From Saprospiraceae bacterium (GTDB taxonomy: Bacteria; Bacteroidota; Bacteroidia; Chitinophagales; Saprospiraceae): a DNA stretch of 64,000 nt. This document shows positions 28,089 through 38,600 of the stretch, one piece after another (within the stretch, counting starts at the first letter, position 1; each line of letters opens with the position of its first letter). Under the pieces are notes generated by a model, which was not told the origin of the DNA, did not search any database, and saw nothing but the letters and a program-made list of their open reading frames with translations. Location: the NCBI GenBank assembly GCA_026986005.1, contig JALSPK010000172.1:1-64000 (forward strand). The letters run 5' to 3'. A program made the translations under genes and the position numbers.

Positions 28089-29717
28089 ATGAGAAGGAAT
28101 ATGAAATTCACTAGTTTTATTCAATTTAGTCGCATTTCGTTTTTAATTATTGCTTTTTTCTTTTCAAAATCAATAATAACCGGACAGGTTTTTTCAGAAT
28201 ACAAAGCAAGTAGTATTGCAGAAAATTTTGTAAACCATTATTCTAATAATATTGCCAATTATAATATAAAAGGAGCTAAATTAATAGATTTAGGTGAAAA
28301 TAATTCCGTATACTTATTTCAACTAAATCCTATCGGCTTCCTGTTAGTTTCAGCTAATAACTTTGATGTTATAGGCTTTTCTTTTGAAAATAATTTTTCC
28401 CTGAAAGAATCTAAGCTTAAACTTGTATCTTCTTTTCTGAATGAAGAAAAAAACACACATAGACAAACGGATTTATTTAGAAATCCAAATAACCGGACAG
28501 TAGGTCCTTTAGTGAAATCTCTGTACGGACAGGTAAATTGCTATGATAACGACGATAAACTTATAAATGTCTCTAATCTATTTACTCCAAATAATTATGC
28601 TCCGGGATGTGTAGCGGTCTCACTTTCTACATTACTTCAATATTATCAATGGCCAATAAAAGGAATGGGAAAACACAAGTATTCTGACAATAAAGGTTCG
28701 TCAAATGGCACATATCAGGTTGATTACGGTAAGACAGAATATGAATGGGAGAATATTTTAGATAGATACAACTATAAAAACACGAGCTTAAAGCAACGCG
28801 AAGCCCTTGGCGAATTGGTATATCATTCGGCGGTAGCACTTGACATGGATTTTGAGTTTAATGGCTCTACTTCAAATGTAAATAGAATACCTAAAGCAGG
28901 AAAAAATTACTTTAGGTTTATTGCCAGAGAAGTGCCTGCATCTTCATTTATATTTTGGAAAACAGTAGACAGTAATCTGGTTCATAAAACTCCTGTAATT
29001 TTTTCCATAAGTGCGAGTAATGGAGCAGGACATTCAATAGTATGTGATGGATTCAAATACGACAATGGTTCTGAATATCATCATGTCAACATGGGATGGT
29101 GGGGAACGTCCAATGGATGGTACAAAATACGAAATGGGTTTAAAGTAGGTGGTTACAATAAAATAGACCACGGGATTATTGATTTTATTCCTACACCAAT
29201 GCTAAATGAACTTCAAATAAATAATGATTCAACAGAGTTTTCAATTACTTGGAATGTGAGCAAAGTCTTACTACCGGAAACATTTGAATTGCAATATAAA
29301 ACTGACGAATCAGGATGGACAAAAATATCTGATACATTAACAGCTCATTATTTTAGTATGGATATTGATCCCGAAATTAAAGAGTATACTTTTAGAGTAA
29401 AAGCAAAAGTCAATGGAAAGTGGTATACAGACAGCTGGTCAAATACCGTAAAATACATAAGACATAGTACAGCTAATGATGATGTATTTGTGGGGAAAGC
29501 AGATTTTTATCCGAATCCTTTCCACAATCAAATCAATATTAAACTCAATGGGGAATACACAATTAGTTTATATTCATCTGAAGGAAGATTAATATACAGT
29601 AAAATAGAGTCAGGTATGTGTATCGTGAAGACCAACAACTTACCTAAAGGGATGTACATTTTGAAACTTCAAAACAAATCAAAATTGTTTGTTTCAAAGC
29701 TTATTAAACCGGATTAA
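28089..29717 (+). CDS. C10 family peptidase (streptopain type), T9SS-secreted
   Basis: This 542-residue cysteine protease follows the SpeB plan: signal peptide, propeptide to about residue 135, then the catalytic domain with GQVNCYDN, Cys174 in PGCVAVS, His315 in GAGHSIVCDG and the HHVNMGWWGTSNGWY segment. An FN3-like domain (about 385-460) and a T9SS type A sorting domain (ADFYPNPFHNQ to the end) follow. An in-frame ATG at 28101, preceded by GAGAAGG, is an alternative start. It heads an operon with SusC, SusD, LamG and a second C10 gene; gaps are 12-74 bases. Confidence 0.93.
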   Translation: MRRNMKFTSFIQFSRISFLIIAFFFSKSIITGQVFSEYKASSIAENFVNHYSNNIANYNIKGAKLIDLGENNSVYLFQLNPIGFLLVSANNFDVIGFSFENNFSLKESKLKLVSSFLNEEKNTHRQTDLFRNPNNRTVGPLVKSLYGQVNCYDNDDKLINVSNLFTPNNYAPGCVAVSLSTLLQYYQWPIKGMGKHKYSDNKGSSNGTYQVDYGKTEYEWENILDRYNYKNTSLKQREALGELVYHSAVALDMDFEFNGSTSNVNRIPKAGKNYFRFIAREVPASSFIFWKTVDSNLVHKTPVIFSISASNGAGHSIVCDGFKYDNGSEYHHVNMGWWGTSNGWYKIRNGFKVGGYNKIDHGIIDFIPTPMLNELQINNDSTEFSITWNVSKVLLPETFELQYKTDESGWTKISDTLTAHYFSMDIDPEIKEYTFRVKAKVNGKWYTDSWSNTVKYIRHSTANDDVFVGKADFYPNPFHNQINIKLNGEYTISLYSSEGRLIYSKIESGMCIVKTNNLPKGMYILKLQNKSKLFVSKLIKPD

Positions 29718-29751
29718 TAAAGAATATTTTTTAACAACAAAGCAAAAACAT

Positions 29752-32700
29752 ATGAAATTCCAAAATTTAATAAAGAATTTTTTAATTGCAGCTTTGCTTT
29801 TGGTTAGTGTAACCAAATCTAATGCGATTGCTGAAAAACACGACATATTGCAACAAACCTCTCTTAACACTATTAAAGGAAAGGTGCTAGATAAACAAGA
29901 CAATTCTCCTTTGATTGGTGTTAGTGTTGTGGTTAAAGGGACAACTAGAGGGACTATTACTGACATTGACGGAAATTTTTCATTTAATCTTGAAAAAGGA
30001 GACAAAACACTTGTTTTTAGCTATATAGGTATGAAAACACAAGAGCTTGATATCGAAGGAAATAAAGAACTATTGATTTACATGGATAGTGACTCCTATG
30101 GATTGGATGAAGTGATTATTTCCGGAGTTGCTTCTGCTACACCAAAGAAAAAATTAACGGTTAGTGTAGTAAGTGTCAATGGAGATGATTTGAAAGAAGC
30201 TCATTCTTCTTCAGCAGCAGGCGCTTTACAGAGCAAAGTAGCCGGCTTAAAGGTTATTCATGCAAATGGACTTCCCGGTAGTGGTTCTACAATGAGACTT
30301 CGGGGTTCTACATCATTAACCGGCAACCAGTCTCCAATGATTATATTGGATGGGAGTATAATCAGTACAAATCTAGCAGATATCAATTTGGATGACATCG
30401 AATCATTTGAAGTGGTAAAAGGTGCAGCTGCAGCTGCATTGTACGGCTCCAAAGCCGGAAATGGAGTTATCGTACTTGTATCTAAGAGAGGAAAAAAGAA
30501 TGATGCTGGAGCATCAACAATAACATTTAGATCTGAAATGGGATATCAAAAGATCTCAAAAAAACTTGAACTTGCTACCCATCATCCTTATGTTTTGGAT
30601 ACCGCTTGGCAAAAATATCCATATACCAGATATGACGGAGTATATTATTACAATGACATAAAAATAAGTGGCAGTAGGTCATTAACAGAAAACTCATATG
30701 CAGACCAACCATATGCAAGATTATATGACAATCAAGATTTATTTTTCAAAAATGGATTATACCATACTGAATATATCGGAATTACCGGAAATGAGGAAAA
30801 GACAAATTTTTTGATTTCATTTGAAAACAATAACCAAGAGGGTATTATTTTTAACACTAAAGGTTATCAAAGAAATAATATTAAAGTAAATATGGATAGA
30901 TTTATTTCAGACAAATTAAAGATATCTACATCCAATCTAATAATAAAAACAAAATCAAATAACCCCGGATCTTACAAGTCTTTTCAGGATGTATTATTTA
31001 TGTCACCGGATATTGATTTGAGAGCAAAAAACTCCGACAGTACCGATTATAAAATCTTACCTGATGATTGGTTTATTGCCGAAAATCCATTATATCCTCT
31101 TGCATATAAAAAGAAAGAAGAAAATAGATTTAGTGTCGTAGGAAATGTAAAATTAAATTATTATTTGACTAATTGGTTGACTGCTGATGCCAAATACACC
31201 TACGAATTTAGAAACAAAGATTGGACTACTATTACCCCAAAAGGATATTTGGTCAATAACAAAAGCGATTTTGACGGTAAATTATATAAAAGAAATTATA
31301 GAGAGTTTAATAAGAATACCCAATTGACCTTAAATGCAAATAAAAGATTTGGTGAGTTTACTACAAAATTAAAACTGAGTTACTTGTATGAAAACACACA
31401 TTATACTAATGAGACAGTAACAGGGAAAGGTTTTATTTTTAGTGGAGTACCACATTTGAATAATACTGATCAAACCAAAGCTTCTCTCAATTCATATAAA
31501 GGAGATATTGTTTCGATCAATTATTTTGGCATTACTGATTTTGATTATAAAGATAAGTACCTCTTTTCAGCTTTGTATCGGATCGATGGTTCATCATTAT
31601 TTGGTGAAAATGTAAGATGGAATCCGTATTATAGGATTTCAACAGCATATAGATTGACAGAAGATATTAAAATCAAGGGTATTGATGAATTAAAGATAAG
31701 AGCAGCGATTGGTACTTCCGGTCAACGTCCAGAATATTCCAATCAATACGAAACTTGGGATATTTATAATGGAAAAGCAACCAAACGTAGTGTCGGAAAT
31801 AAAAACTTAAAACCATCAAACACAAAAGAATTTGAATTAGGATTTTACATGGATTTCTTAAACAGATTCTCCTTTGAAACTATTTATTCTAACTCTGTAA
31901 CTAAAAACGCTATTGACAAAGCACCCCTACCATCACATTATGGAGGATATGAATATCAATGGCAAAATATAGGTACAATTGGGAGTAACGCTATCGAAGC
32001 TAATCTGAAAATGGATATTATAAAACAAAAAGATTTCATATGGAAAGCCAATTTGATATTTGATAGAATAAGACAAAAAATATTAAAACTTGATGTACCG
32101 CCATATAAAAAAGGTCCTAAAAAAGCATTCTTCTACAAAGAAGGAGAAACTTTTGGAATGATGTACGGTTACAAATGGGTGACAACGCTTGAACAAATGA
32201 AGGAACAATTACCTGAAGGTAAAACCATAGATGATTATGAGGTTAATTCAGATGGTTATGTAGTACCAAAAGGTAGTCAGGGGACTGTTGATGAAATTCC
32301 GATTAATTTCGACAAAGACAATGACGGATTAGCAGATAAAGTAGCTATTGGTTCAGGAGGAGCAGACTTCAACCTATCCTTAGGAAATACTATAAATTTT
32401 AAGGGGCTCAATCTATATTTTTTAATAGCATGGAAAAATGGCGGTGATGTATATAACAACACAAGGCAATATTCCTACAGAGATTTAAGAGCTAAAGAAT
32501 TTGACCAAAGTGAAAAAGCAGAAGGCGAAAAGAAAACAATTAATTATTATAGCACTTTCTATAAAAATACGGCAGTAAACTCGTATTTTATCGAAGATGG
32601 TTCGTTTGTAAAATTGAGAGAAGTAGCATTGAGTTATAATTTGAATAAATCAATACTAAAAAGTATTTTTAGAGGATATATCCGAGGTATTAAAATAGGT

Positions 32701-32850
32701 ATAGAGGCGAGGAACTTGTTAACAATAACGGATTATAAAGGATATGATCCTGAGGTTGCCTCCGGTTCGGATTTGTCCAATTATCCATTTGATGATTTTG
32801 GCTATCCAAATTTCAGAACTTATTCCGCTTCAATTAAATTGACCTTTTAA
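29752..32850 (+). CDS. SusC/RagA-type TonB-dependent outer-membrane transporter
   Basis: This 1032-residue transporter imports oligomers bound by its SusD partner, using TonB energy. A signal peptide is followed by a carboxypeptidase-like beta domain (IKGKVLDKQDNSPLIGVSV...), then the plug (VAGLKVIHANGLPGSGSTMRLRG, SPMIILDG) and a beta-barrel ending in an aromatic residue (SIKLTF). I chose the ATG at 29752 because it begins the signal peptide; an ATG 63 bases upstream lies inside the protease gene. SusD follows after 12 bases. Confidence 0.96.
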   Translation: MKFQNLIKNFLIAALLLVSVTKSNAIAEKHDILQQTSLNTIKGKVLDKQDNSPLIGVSVVVKGTTRGTITDIDGNFSFNLEKGDKTLVFSYIGMKTQELDIEGNKELLIYMDSDSYGLDEVIISGVASATPKKKLTVSVVSVNGDDLKEAHSSSAAGALQSKVAGLKVIHANGLPGSGSTMRLRGSTSLTGNQSPMIILDGSIISTNLADINLDDIESFEVVKGAAAAALYGSKAGNGVIVLVSKRGKKNDAGASTITFRSEMGYQKISKKLELATHHPYVLDTAWQKYPYTRYDGVYYYNDIKISGSRSLTENSYADQPYARLYDNQDLFFKNGLYHTEYIGITGNEEKTNFLISFENNNQEGIIFNTKGYQRNNIKVNMDRFISDKLKISTSNLIIKTKSNNPGSYKSFQDVLFMSPDIDLRAKNSDSTDYKILPDDWFIAENPLYPLAYKKKEENRFSVVGNVKLNYYLTNWLTADAKYTYEFRNKDWTTITPKGYLVNNKSDFDGKLYKRNYREFNKNTQLTLNANKRFGEFTTKLKLSYLYENTHYTNETVTGKGFIFSGVPHLNNTDQTKASLNSYKGDIVSINYFGITDFDYKDKYLFSALYRIDGSSLFGENVRWNPYYRISTAYRLTEDIKIKGIDELKIRAAIGTSGQRPEYSNQYETWDIYNGKATKRSVGNKNLKPSNTKEFELGFYMDFLNRFSFETIYSNSVTKNAIDKAPLPSHYGGYEYQWQNIGTIGSNAIEANLKMDIIKQKDFIWKANLIFDRIRQKILKLDVPPYKKGPKKAFFYKEGETFGMMYGYKWVTTLEQMKEQLPEGKTIDDYEVNSDGYVVPKGSQGTVDEIPINFDKDNDGLADKVAIGSGGADFNLSLGNTINFKGLNLYFLIAWKNGGDVYNNTRQYSYRDLRAKEFDQSEKAEGEKKTINYYSTFYKNTAVNSYFIEDGSFVKLREVALSYNLNKSILKSIFRGYIRGIKIGIEARNLLTITDYKGYDPEVASGSDLSNYPFDDFGYPNFRTYSASIKLTF

Positions 32851-32862
32851 AATTATAAAAAA

Positions 32863-34341
32863 ATGAAAACAAGTATAAAATTTTTATCATCCTTACTATT
32901 GATTACAGGGTTTTTATTATTTTCATCATGCCACAAAGATTTGAACGTAGAATATGACAATTTACCTGATTATGATAAAGCTCTAAAAAATCCGGAAGAT
33001 GTGGCAAATATTGCAAAAGCCGGTTTTTACAATTGGTTTATGGCTATGAACTCCAGTTTATCTCCTAGAATGGCAATGTGGGTAGCAGCAGATCAAGGCA
33101 CTTGCTCATGGGCTAATAGCGGTATGTATCATTTGTCCGATGAACCGAGAAAAGCTTTCAATAATGATGTATCATACACTTATGCCAATATTTTTGAAAA
33201 GTATTATTCAAGTATGCACGCTACAAATAGCCAGATGAATGATGTTTTGAAAAAGATTAACGAAGGGATGAAACTGGGAAATAATGGGAGAGATACAAAA
33301 ATGATAACCGCTTATGCTAAATTTATTCAGGGTGTAACACTTGGTTATATGGGCTTGGTTTATGACAAAACATTTATCGTCACAGAATATTCTGATCCTA
33401 AAACAGTAGAACTTTCAGATTATACTGAAGTGATAGATTCTGCTATTGCTAAATTGGATGAAGCAATTGCTATTTGCAAAAAGAAAAATTTTAAAATCCC
33501 TTATGATTGGATAAACGGTAGAGAGTATAAATCTAAAGAATTAGCAAAAATAGCAAATAGTTATGTTGCAAGGCTTTTGGTTAGTGCACCGAGAAATAAA
33601 GCTGAAAACGAAAATATAGATTGGAACAGAGTAATGAAATATGCAAATAATGGTTTTGACGAAGACTTTACGGTTTATATGGACGATGTTAATTGGGTAA
33701 GTTATTTCAGGTATTATACAGTACGTCCCGGATGGGCAAGAATTGATTGTAGGATTATAAATCTGATGGATACGGATTATCCAAGTAGATTTCCAGCAGA
33801 TGGACAAAATCCTCCGGCAGCAGAATCAGATGATGCTCGCTTAGCTTCCGATTTCTCATTCAATGCTTCTAACAATATGAAACCCGAAAGAGGTTATGTG
33901 CATTATTCCAATTACGAATATACACGTTACCCGTATAAAGTATCAGTTCATACAGGCGATGTTCCGATTTTTCTTAAAGCTGAATTGGATTTGATTAAGG
34001 CAGAAGCAATGGTTCATTTAGGTGATCTAACCGGAGCAATAGACATAATTAATAACGGAACCAGAGTATCAAGAGGCAATCTTCCGAAATTATCCTCTTC
34101 TTCAAATGAAGAACAAATACTAAAAGCAATATTCTACGAAAGAGATATCGAACTTATACAAACAGGTTTTGGTATTGCATTTTTCGATATGAGAAGAAGA
34201 GACTATTTGCAGGAAGGTACATTATTGCATTTTCCTATTCCAGGTAAAGAATTGGCCGTTTTAGAATTAAAACACTACACTTACGGAGGAGTAGCAAATG
34301 CCGATGGCGTAAATACCTCTAATGGAGGTTGGGATAAGTAA
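32863..34341 (+). CDS. SusD/RagB-type surface lipoprotein
   Basis: This 492-residue lipoprotein (lipobox FSSC, Cys23) is the lid and binding subunit of the SusC channel encoded just upstream. It has SusD-type TPR helices (KFIQGVTLGYMGLVYDKTF, ELAKIANSYVARLLVSAPRNK) and the late family motif LKAIFYERDIEL...GFGIAFFDMRR. It is shorter than many glycan-binding SusD proteins. With proteases on both sides the ligand may be peptide rather than glycan, as in RagAB. Confidence 0.95.
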   Translation: MKTSIKFLSSLLLITGFLLFSSCHKDLNVEYDNLPDYDKALKNPEDVANIAKAGFYNWFMAMNSSLSPRMAMWVAADQGTCSWANSGMYHLSDEPRKAFNNDVSYTYANIFEKYYSSMHATNSQMNDVLKKINEGMKLGNNGRDTKMITAYAKFIQGVTLGYMGLVYDKTFIVTEYSDPKTVELSDYTEVIDSAIAKLDEAIAICKKKNFKIPYDWINGREYKSKELAKIANSYVARLLVSAPRNKAENENIDWNRVMKYANNGFDEDFTVYMDDVNWVSYFRYYTVRPGWARIDCRIINLMDTDYPSRFPADGQNPPAAESDDARLASDFSFNASNNMKPERGYVHYSNYEYTRYPYKVSVHTGDVPIFLKAELDLIKAEAMVHLGDLTGAIDIINNGTRVSRGNLPKLSSSSNEEQILKAIFYERDIELIQTGFGIAFFDMRRRDYLQEGTLLHFPIPGKELAVLELKHYTYGGVANADGVNTSNGGWDK

Positions 34342-34371
34342 TTTTTTTTAAAAAACTAAATTAAAACCAAA

Positions 34372-35592
34372 ATGAGATTAATTATTAACAAATTGTTTGT
34401 GATTTTTGTAACTATTTTATGCTTTCAAAGCATGATAGTGGCACAAAATAACGTGAGCACACTAAAATTTGACGGGGTCAATGATTATGTAAAGTATGCT
34501 GATGATGTCTTGGTAAATGCATCTAATTATACTATTGAAGCTTGGGTTAATTTACCCGGGGGAGCAAATACTGGAGGTAGGATAGTTCAAAGATTTGGTT
34601 GCTATATGCTTTACTACGGAACTTCAAACAATAAACTTTCGTTTGGGATTTATCAAGCGAGTAATTCACAGTGGTATTATTATCATTCCAACAACAATGT
34701 TTTGCCTGATGATTTTGAATGGCATCATGTAGCAGTTATAAGAAAATCAAGCCCTGCTTCATTAAAATTATATGTGGATGGGATTGATGTTACAAGTACG
34801 TCATATTCTGGAAAAACATTAAGAAATATATCGGGAAGAAATTTGTATATAGGAAATGACGGAGGAGGAGACCACTATTTCAAAGGTAAAATAGATGAGA
34901 TTAGATTAAAAAATGTTGCTGAAGATATTTCTGGTCTTAATACTGATAAAAATGATTCTGAATATACTGTTGATGCAAACACCGAAGCACTATTCCACTT
35001 CAACGAAGCTTCAGGTACAACTACAGCTAATGAAGCAGGTGGATCTGCAACTATTCACGGAGCAACGTGGGGTACAATTGGAGATCTATGGTTTCCAATT
35101 GAACTTGCGGATTTTAATGCTAAAAGAGCGAATGGAAATATATTTTTGAACTGGGTCACTTTTTCTGAAATAAATAATAAGGGTTTTGAAGTACAGCGTA
35201 GCATTGATGGGATTACTTGGAAAACATTAGGTTTTGTAGAAGGGCATGGAACATCCAGAGATAGGATAAATTACGAATTTGTCGATAAAAACCCTGAAAA
35301 TTTGAATTATTACAGATTAAAGCAAATGGATTATGATGGAGGAAGTACCTATTCTAATATTATTTCTATTGTTTTTTCAAAAAATAATAGTATAACACTT
35401 TATCCAAATCCAACTAATAATATAGTTAATATTGCAGGTTTAAATACCGAAAGTGAATATACTATTTACAACAAATCGGGTATGGTAATACAAAAAGGAA
35501 TAACAAATAAAAATATAGATATCAAAGATTTTAAAACAGGATTGTACTATCTGAAAATTAAATGTAAAGTGCATAAGTTCGTGAAATTGTAA
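34372..35592 (+). CDS. LamG-domain T9SS-secreted protein
   Basis: This 406-residue protein has a signal peptide to about residue 25 and a LamG/concanavalin-like jelly-roll domain (LKFDGVNDYVKYADD, TIEAWVNLPGG, WHHVAVIRK, KGKIDEIRLKN; about 30-215). A T9SS-associated beta region (ELADFNAKRANGNIFLNWVTFSE, GFEVQRSIDG) follows. It ends with a sorting domain from ITLYPNPTNN to KFVKL. LamG domains bind carbohydrate or protein. The same fold occurs in the protein downstream. Confidence 0.9.
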   Translation: MRLIINKLFVIFVTILCFQSMIVAQNNVSTLKFDGVNDYVKYADDVLVNASNYTIEAWVNLPGGANTGGRIVQRFGCYMLYYGTSNNKLSFGIYQASNSQWYYYHSNNNVLPDDFEWHHVAVIRKSSPASLKLYVDGIDVTSTSYSGKTLRNISGRNLYIGNDGGGDHYFKGKIDEIRLKNVAEDISGLNTDKNDSEYTVDANTEALFHFNEASGTTTANEAGGSATIHGATWGTIGDLWFPIELADFNAKRANGNIFLNWVTFSEINNKGFEVQRSIDGITWKTLGFVEGHGTSRDRINYEFVDKNPENLNYYRLKQMDYDGGSTYSNIISIVFSKNNSITLYPNPTNNIVNIAGLNTESEYTIYNKSGMVIQKGITNKNIDIKDFKTGLYYLKIKCKVHKFVKL

Positions 35593-35666
35593 ATCCAAGT
35601 AATCTGTGTGAGAAGAACTGTGCAATCAATAGTTACTATTAATTTTTATATTTTAATAAATCAAAG

Positions 35667-38600
35667 ATGAAGTATTTTTTATCTATAAGTTTTGTGATCT
35701 TTTTTTTATTTTGTTCCTATGCTCAAATAAGTAATAGGGAAATAAGGCTTGTTGCAAACAATTACTTACTATCATTTAATAGAGATTTAAGTATTGATAA
35801 ATATATAAAACCTCTGACAAAAGACGATACTGTTATAGCATATGTAGTAGAGTTAAACCCCAAAGGATTTATGGTTTTTACCGCTAATAAGAGCCTATAT
35901 CCTCTGCTTGCATATTCTTTTGACAGTGATTTCATTTTCGAAGAGTCGCCCTACAACACATTACTCAATATGATTCGAGATGACATGAGTCACCAATTAC
36001 TCCTTATAAAAGCCACCAATAATAAAAAGCTGCTAAAACTATATGAAGTAAACAGAACTAAATGGAAAAACAGTACACTCTCTACACGATCTTTTGACAA
36101 GCTGTACGGACCTCTTTTACCTGATATCTGGGGACAGGTAAATTGTAAAGACGAAGATAGTACATATATCAATGTTACCAATTTTTATACACCCAATCAC
36201 TATGCAGGCGGATGTGTTGCTTTGTCATTGAGCCAGATATTGCACTACTATCGATGGCCATTGCACGGGCAAGGATCTCATACAAATAATGACAATAGCG
36301 GTGCTTCTCAAGGATCGTATTTTGCAGATTTTGGCAAGACCTATTACGACTGGAGCAATATGCTTAATGAATATATGTACAAACAATCGGATACCATAGA
36401 AAGGCAAGCAGTTGGTAGATTGGTATATCAAGTAGGGACAGCTCTGGATATGGATTATGAATTTGACGGCTCTACCTCCAATATCAATAAGACCCCCGGA
36501 GTTCTCAATGATTATTTTAGGTCATCGGGGCATTATCACACGAAAAGTTGGTCATCTTTTTGGGATAGGTTTGATAAAAATATTGAACACGGACATCCTT
36601 TGCAATTGGATATCGGTGGAGCAGGTTCTATCGGTCATGCTCCTGTATGCGATGGATATGGAGTACTGGATAATGATCCAGATATCAATAACAGGTATTA
36701 TCACTTAAACATGAATTGGTGGGGAGCAAGTAATGCTTGGTATAGGCTTAGAGGTACTTTCAATGCAGGAGGATATACCTCACTGGATGCAGCGGTTTTT
36801 GATATACTTCCTGACCCTGAATTTGAAGCAATGGAAGTTCAAAATTCCAATATTTATACATTGCAATGGAATATAGCAGACAATTTGGTTTGTGATAGTT
36901 TTCAGTTGCAAAAGTATATTGGCGGAACTTGGACGACTATTTTAAAAACGACTAAACAATATTATACAGATACCGCTAGTCAATGCGGCAATTATCAATA
37001 TAGAGTTAGGGCTAAAGTTGATAGCGCTTGGTATGCTAATAGCTATTCCGAATCTATAACTGTGTTTGTAGAAGGAGATATCACATCACTGGAATTTGAC
37101 GGCAATGATTCATACTTTGTAAATGAAAATAACAACCTATTGGATGTCAATGGTAGTGACTGGACTATTGAGGCCTGGATTTATCCTACTACAGTACCTT
37201 CAAGTGGTTCATTTCCCGCTATTATTAGTAGAAAATACTCATTTGAATTGTATTTTAGGAGAACTTCAGGAAATCTTGGAGTTGGTTTTTTAGCTTTTGA
37301 TGGTTTCGGAGCAGGCTTTGATATTGAAGGCAGTTTCAATTCGGGAAGCAACACTTTAAGCCTTGATGAATGGCATCATGTGGCAGTATCGCATAATGGA
37401 AATACCACTAAAATGTATTTTGACGGTCAAGAAGTTGGTAGTTCAACTGATATTGATTTTGATCTTGACGCATCTATTGCAGCTATCAATTTCGGTGCGA
37501 GATATGATGGAAGCTATGTTAGATATATCAATGATTGCAGAATGGACGAGATTAGATATTCAAAAGCAGCAAAATACACGTCAAACTTCAATCCTCATCA
37601 TTATGATGATATAGCGGCTGATAGTGATGATATATTGCTTATGCATTTGGACGAAGGTCAAGGCTACGACATTATTGATGCAAGCGGCAATTTTCAAAAT
37701 ATAGAATTGAGAAAAAGTCCAAACAGTCCCAATTGGGAATGCGATGCAAATTACAAAGCATATTTTGTGGATGCTACCAATGGTAATGATGCGAATCCCG
37801 GAACAGAAGCTTCTCCTTGGCAAACCATTAATAAAATCAATAATGCAGTCTTTGAACCAGGAGATCATATAAAATTTAAAAAAGGTGAGGTATGGAGTGA
37901 GTTTTTGTATTTCGATCAATCAAAAAACGGAACGAGTAAAGCCCCCATCACCTTGGAATCTTACGGTACAGGTACAAAACCAAAAATAGCACACATTGAT
38001 CAAGGGGCGATATTTACCGGAAGTTCAAATATAGTGATGAAAGATTTTAGTATTACAAGTGATATTGGCATAATGATAAAAGACGATTCGGGCAATAATC
38101 CATCAGAAGGAATAAATATTGTAGAAAACAGCATAAATGACACCAATAATAACGGCACAAAAGCTGTTGGAATTTACTTGTCGGATGGTGCCAATAACTG
38201 TCATATTGATAATAATGAAATCCAAAACCACCAAGTAGGAATTTGGGGTGGAATAGATAATAACAATTATCAACTTGGTTGCAACAATGTTTTTTCAAAA
38301 AATGATATACATGATAATGTACAAAACGGTATCGCTTTTGATAAAAGTGATTGTTCTATCGGCGAGGAGACAATAATAGCAGATAATAGTGTTTACAATA
38401 ATGGATATCACGGAATTGAATTAAGTGCAAGGTATTATATTATTGAAAACAATATTTTTTATAACAATGGAGTGGACGGTATAGGAGGAGCAAGTGGTAT
38501 TCATGCTTATTCCAGAGCATCAGATGAACCTATGTCGGAGGACAGGGGAGGAGACCATAATATAATCCGGTACAATACCATCAACGGGACAAAGGATGAT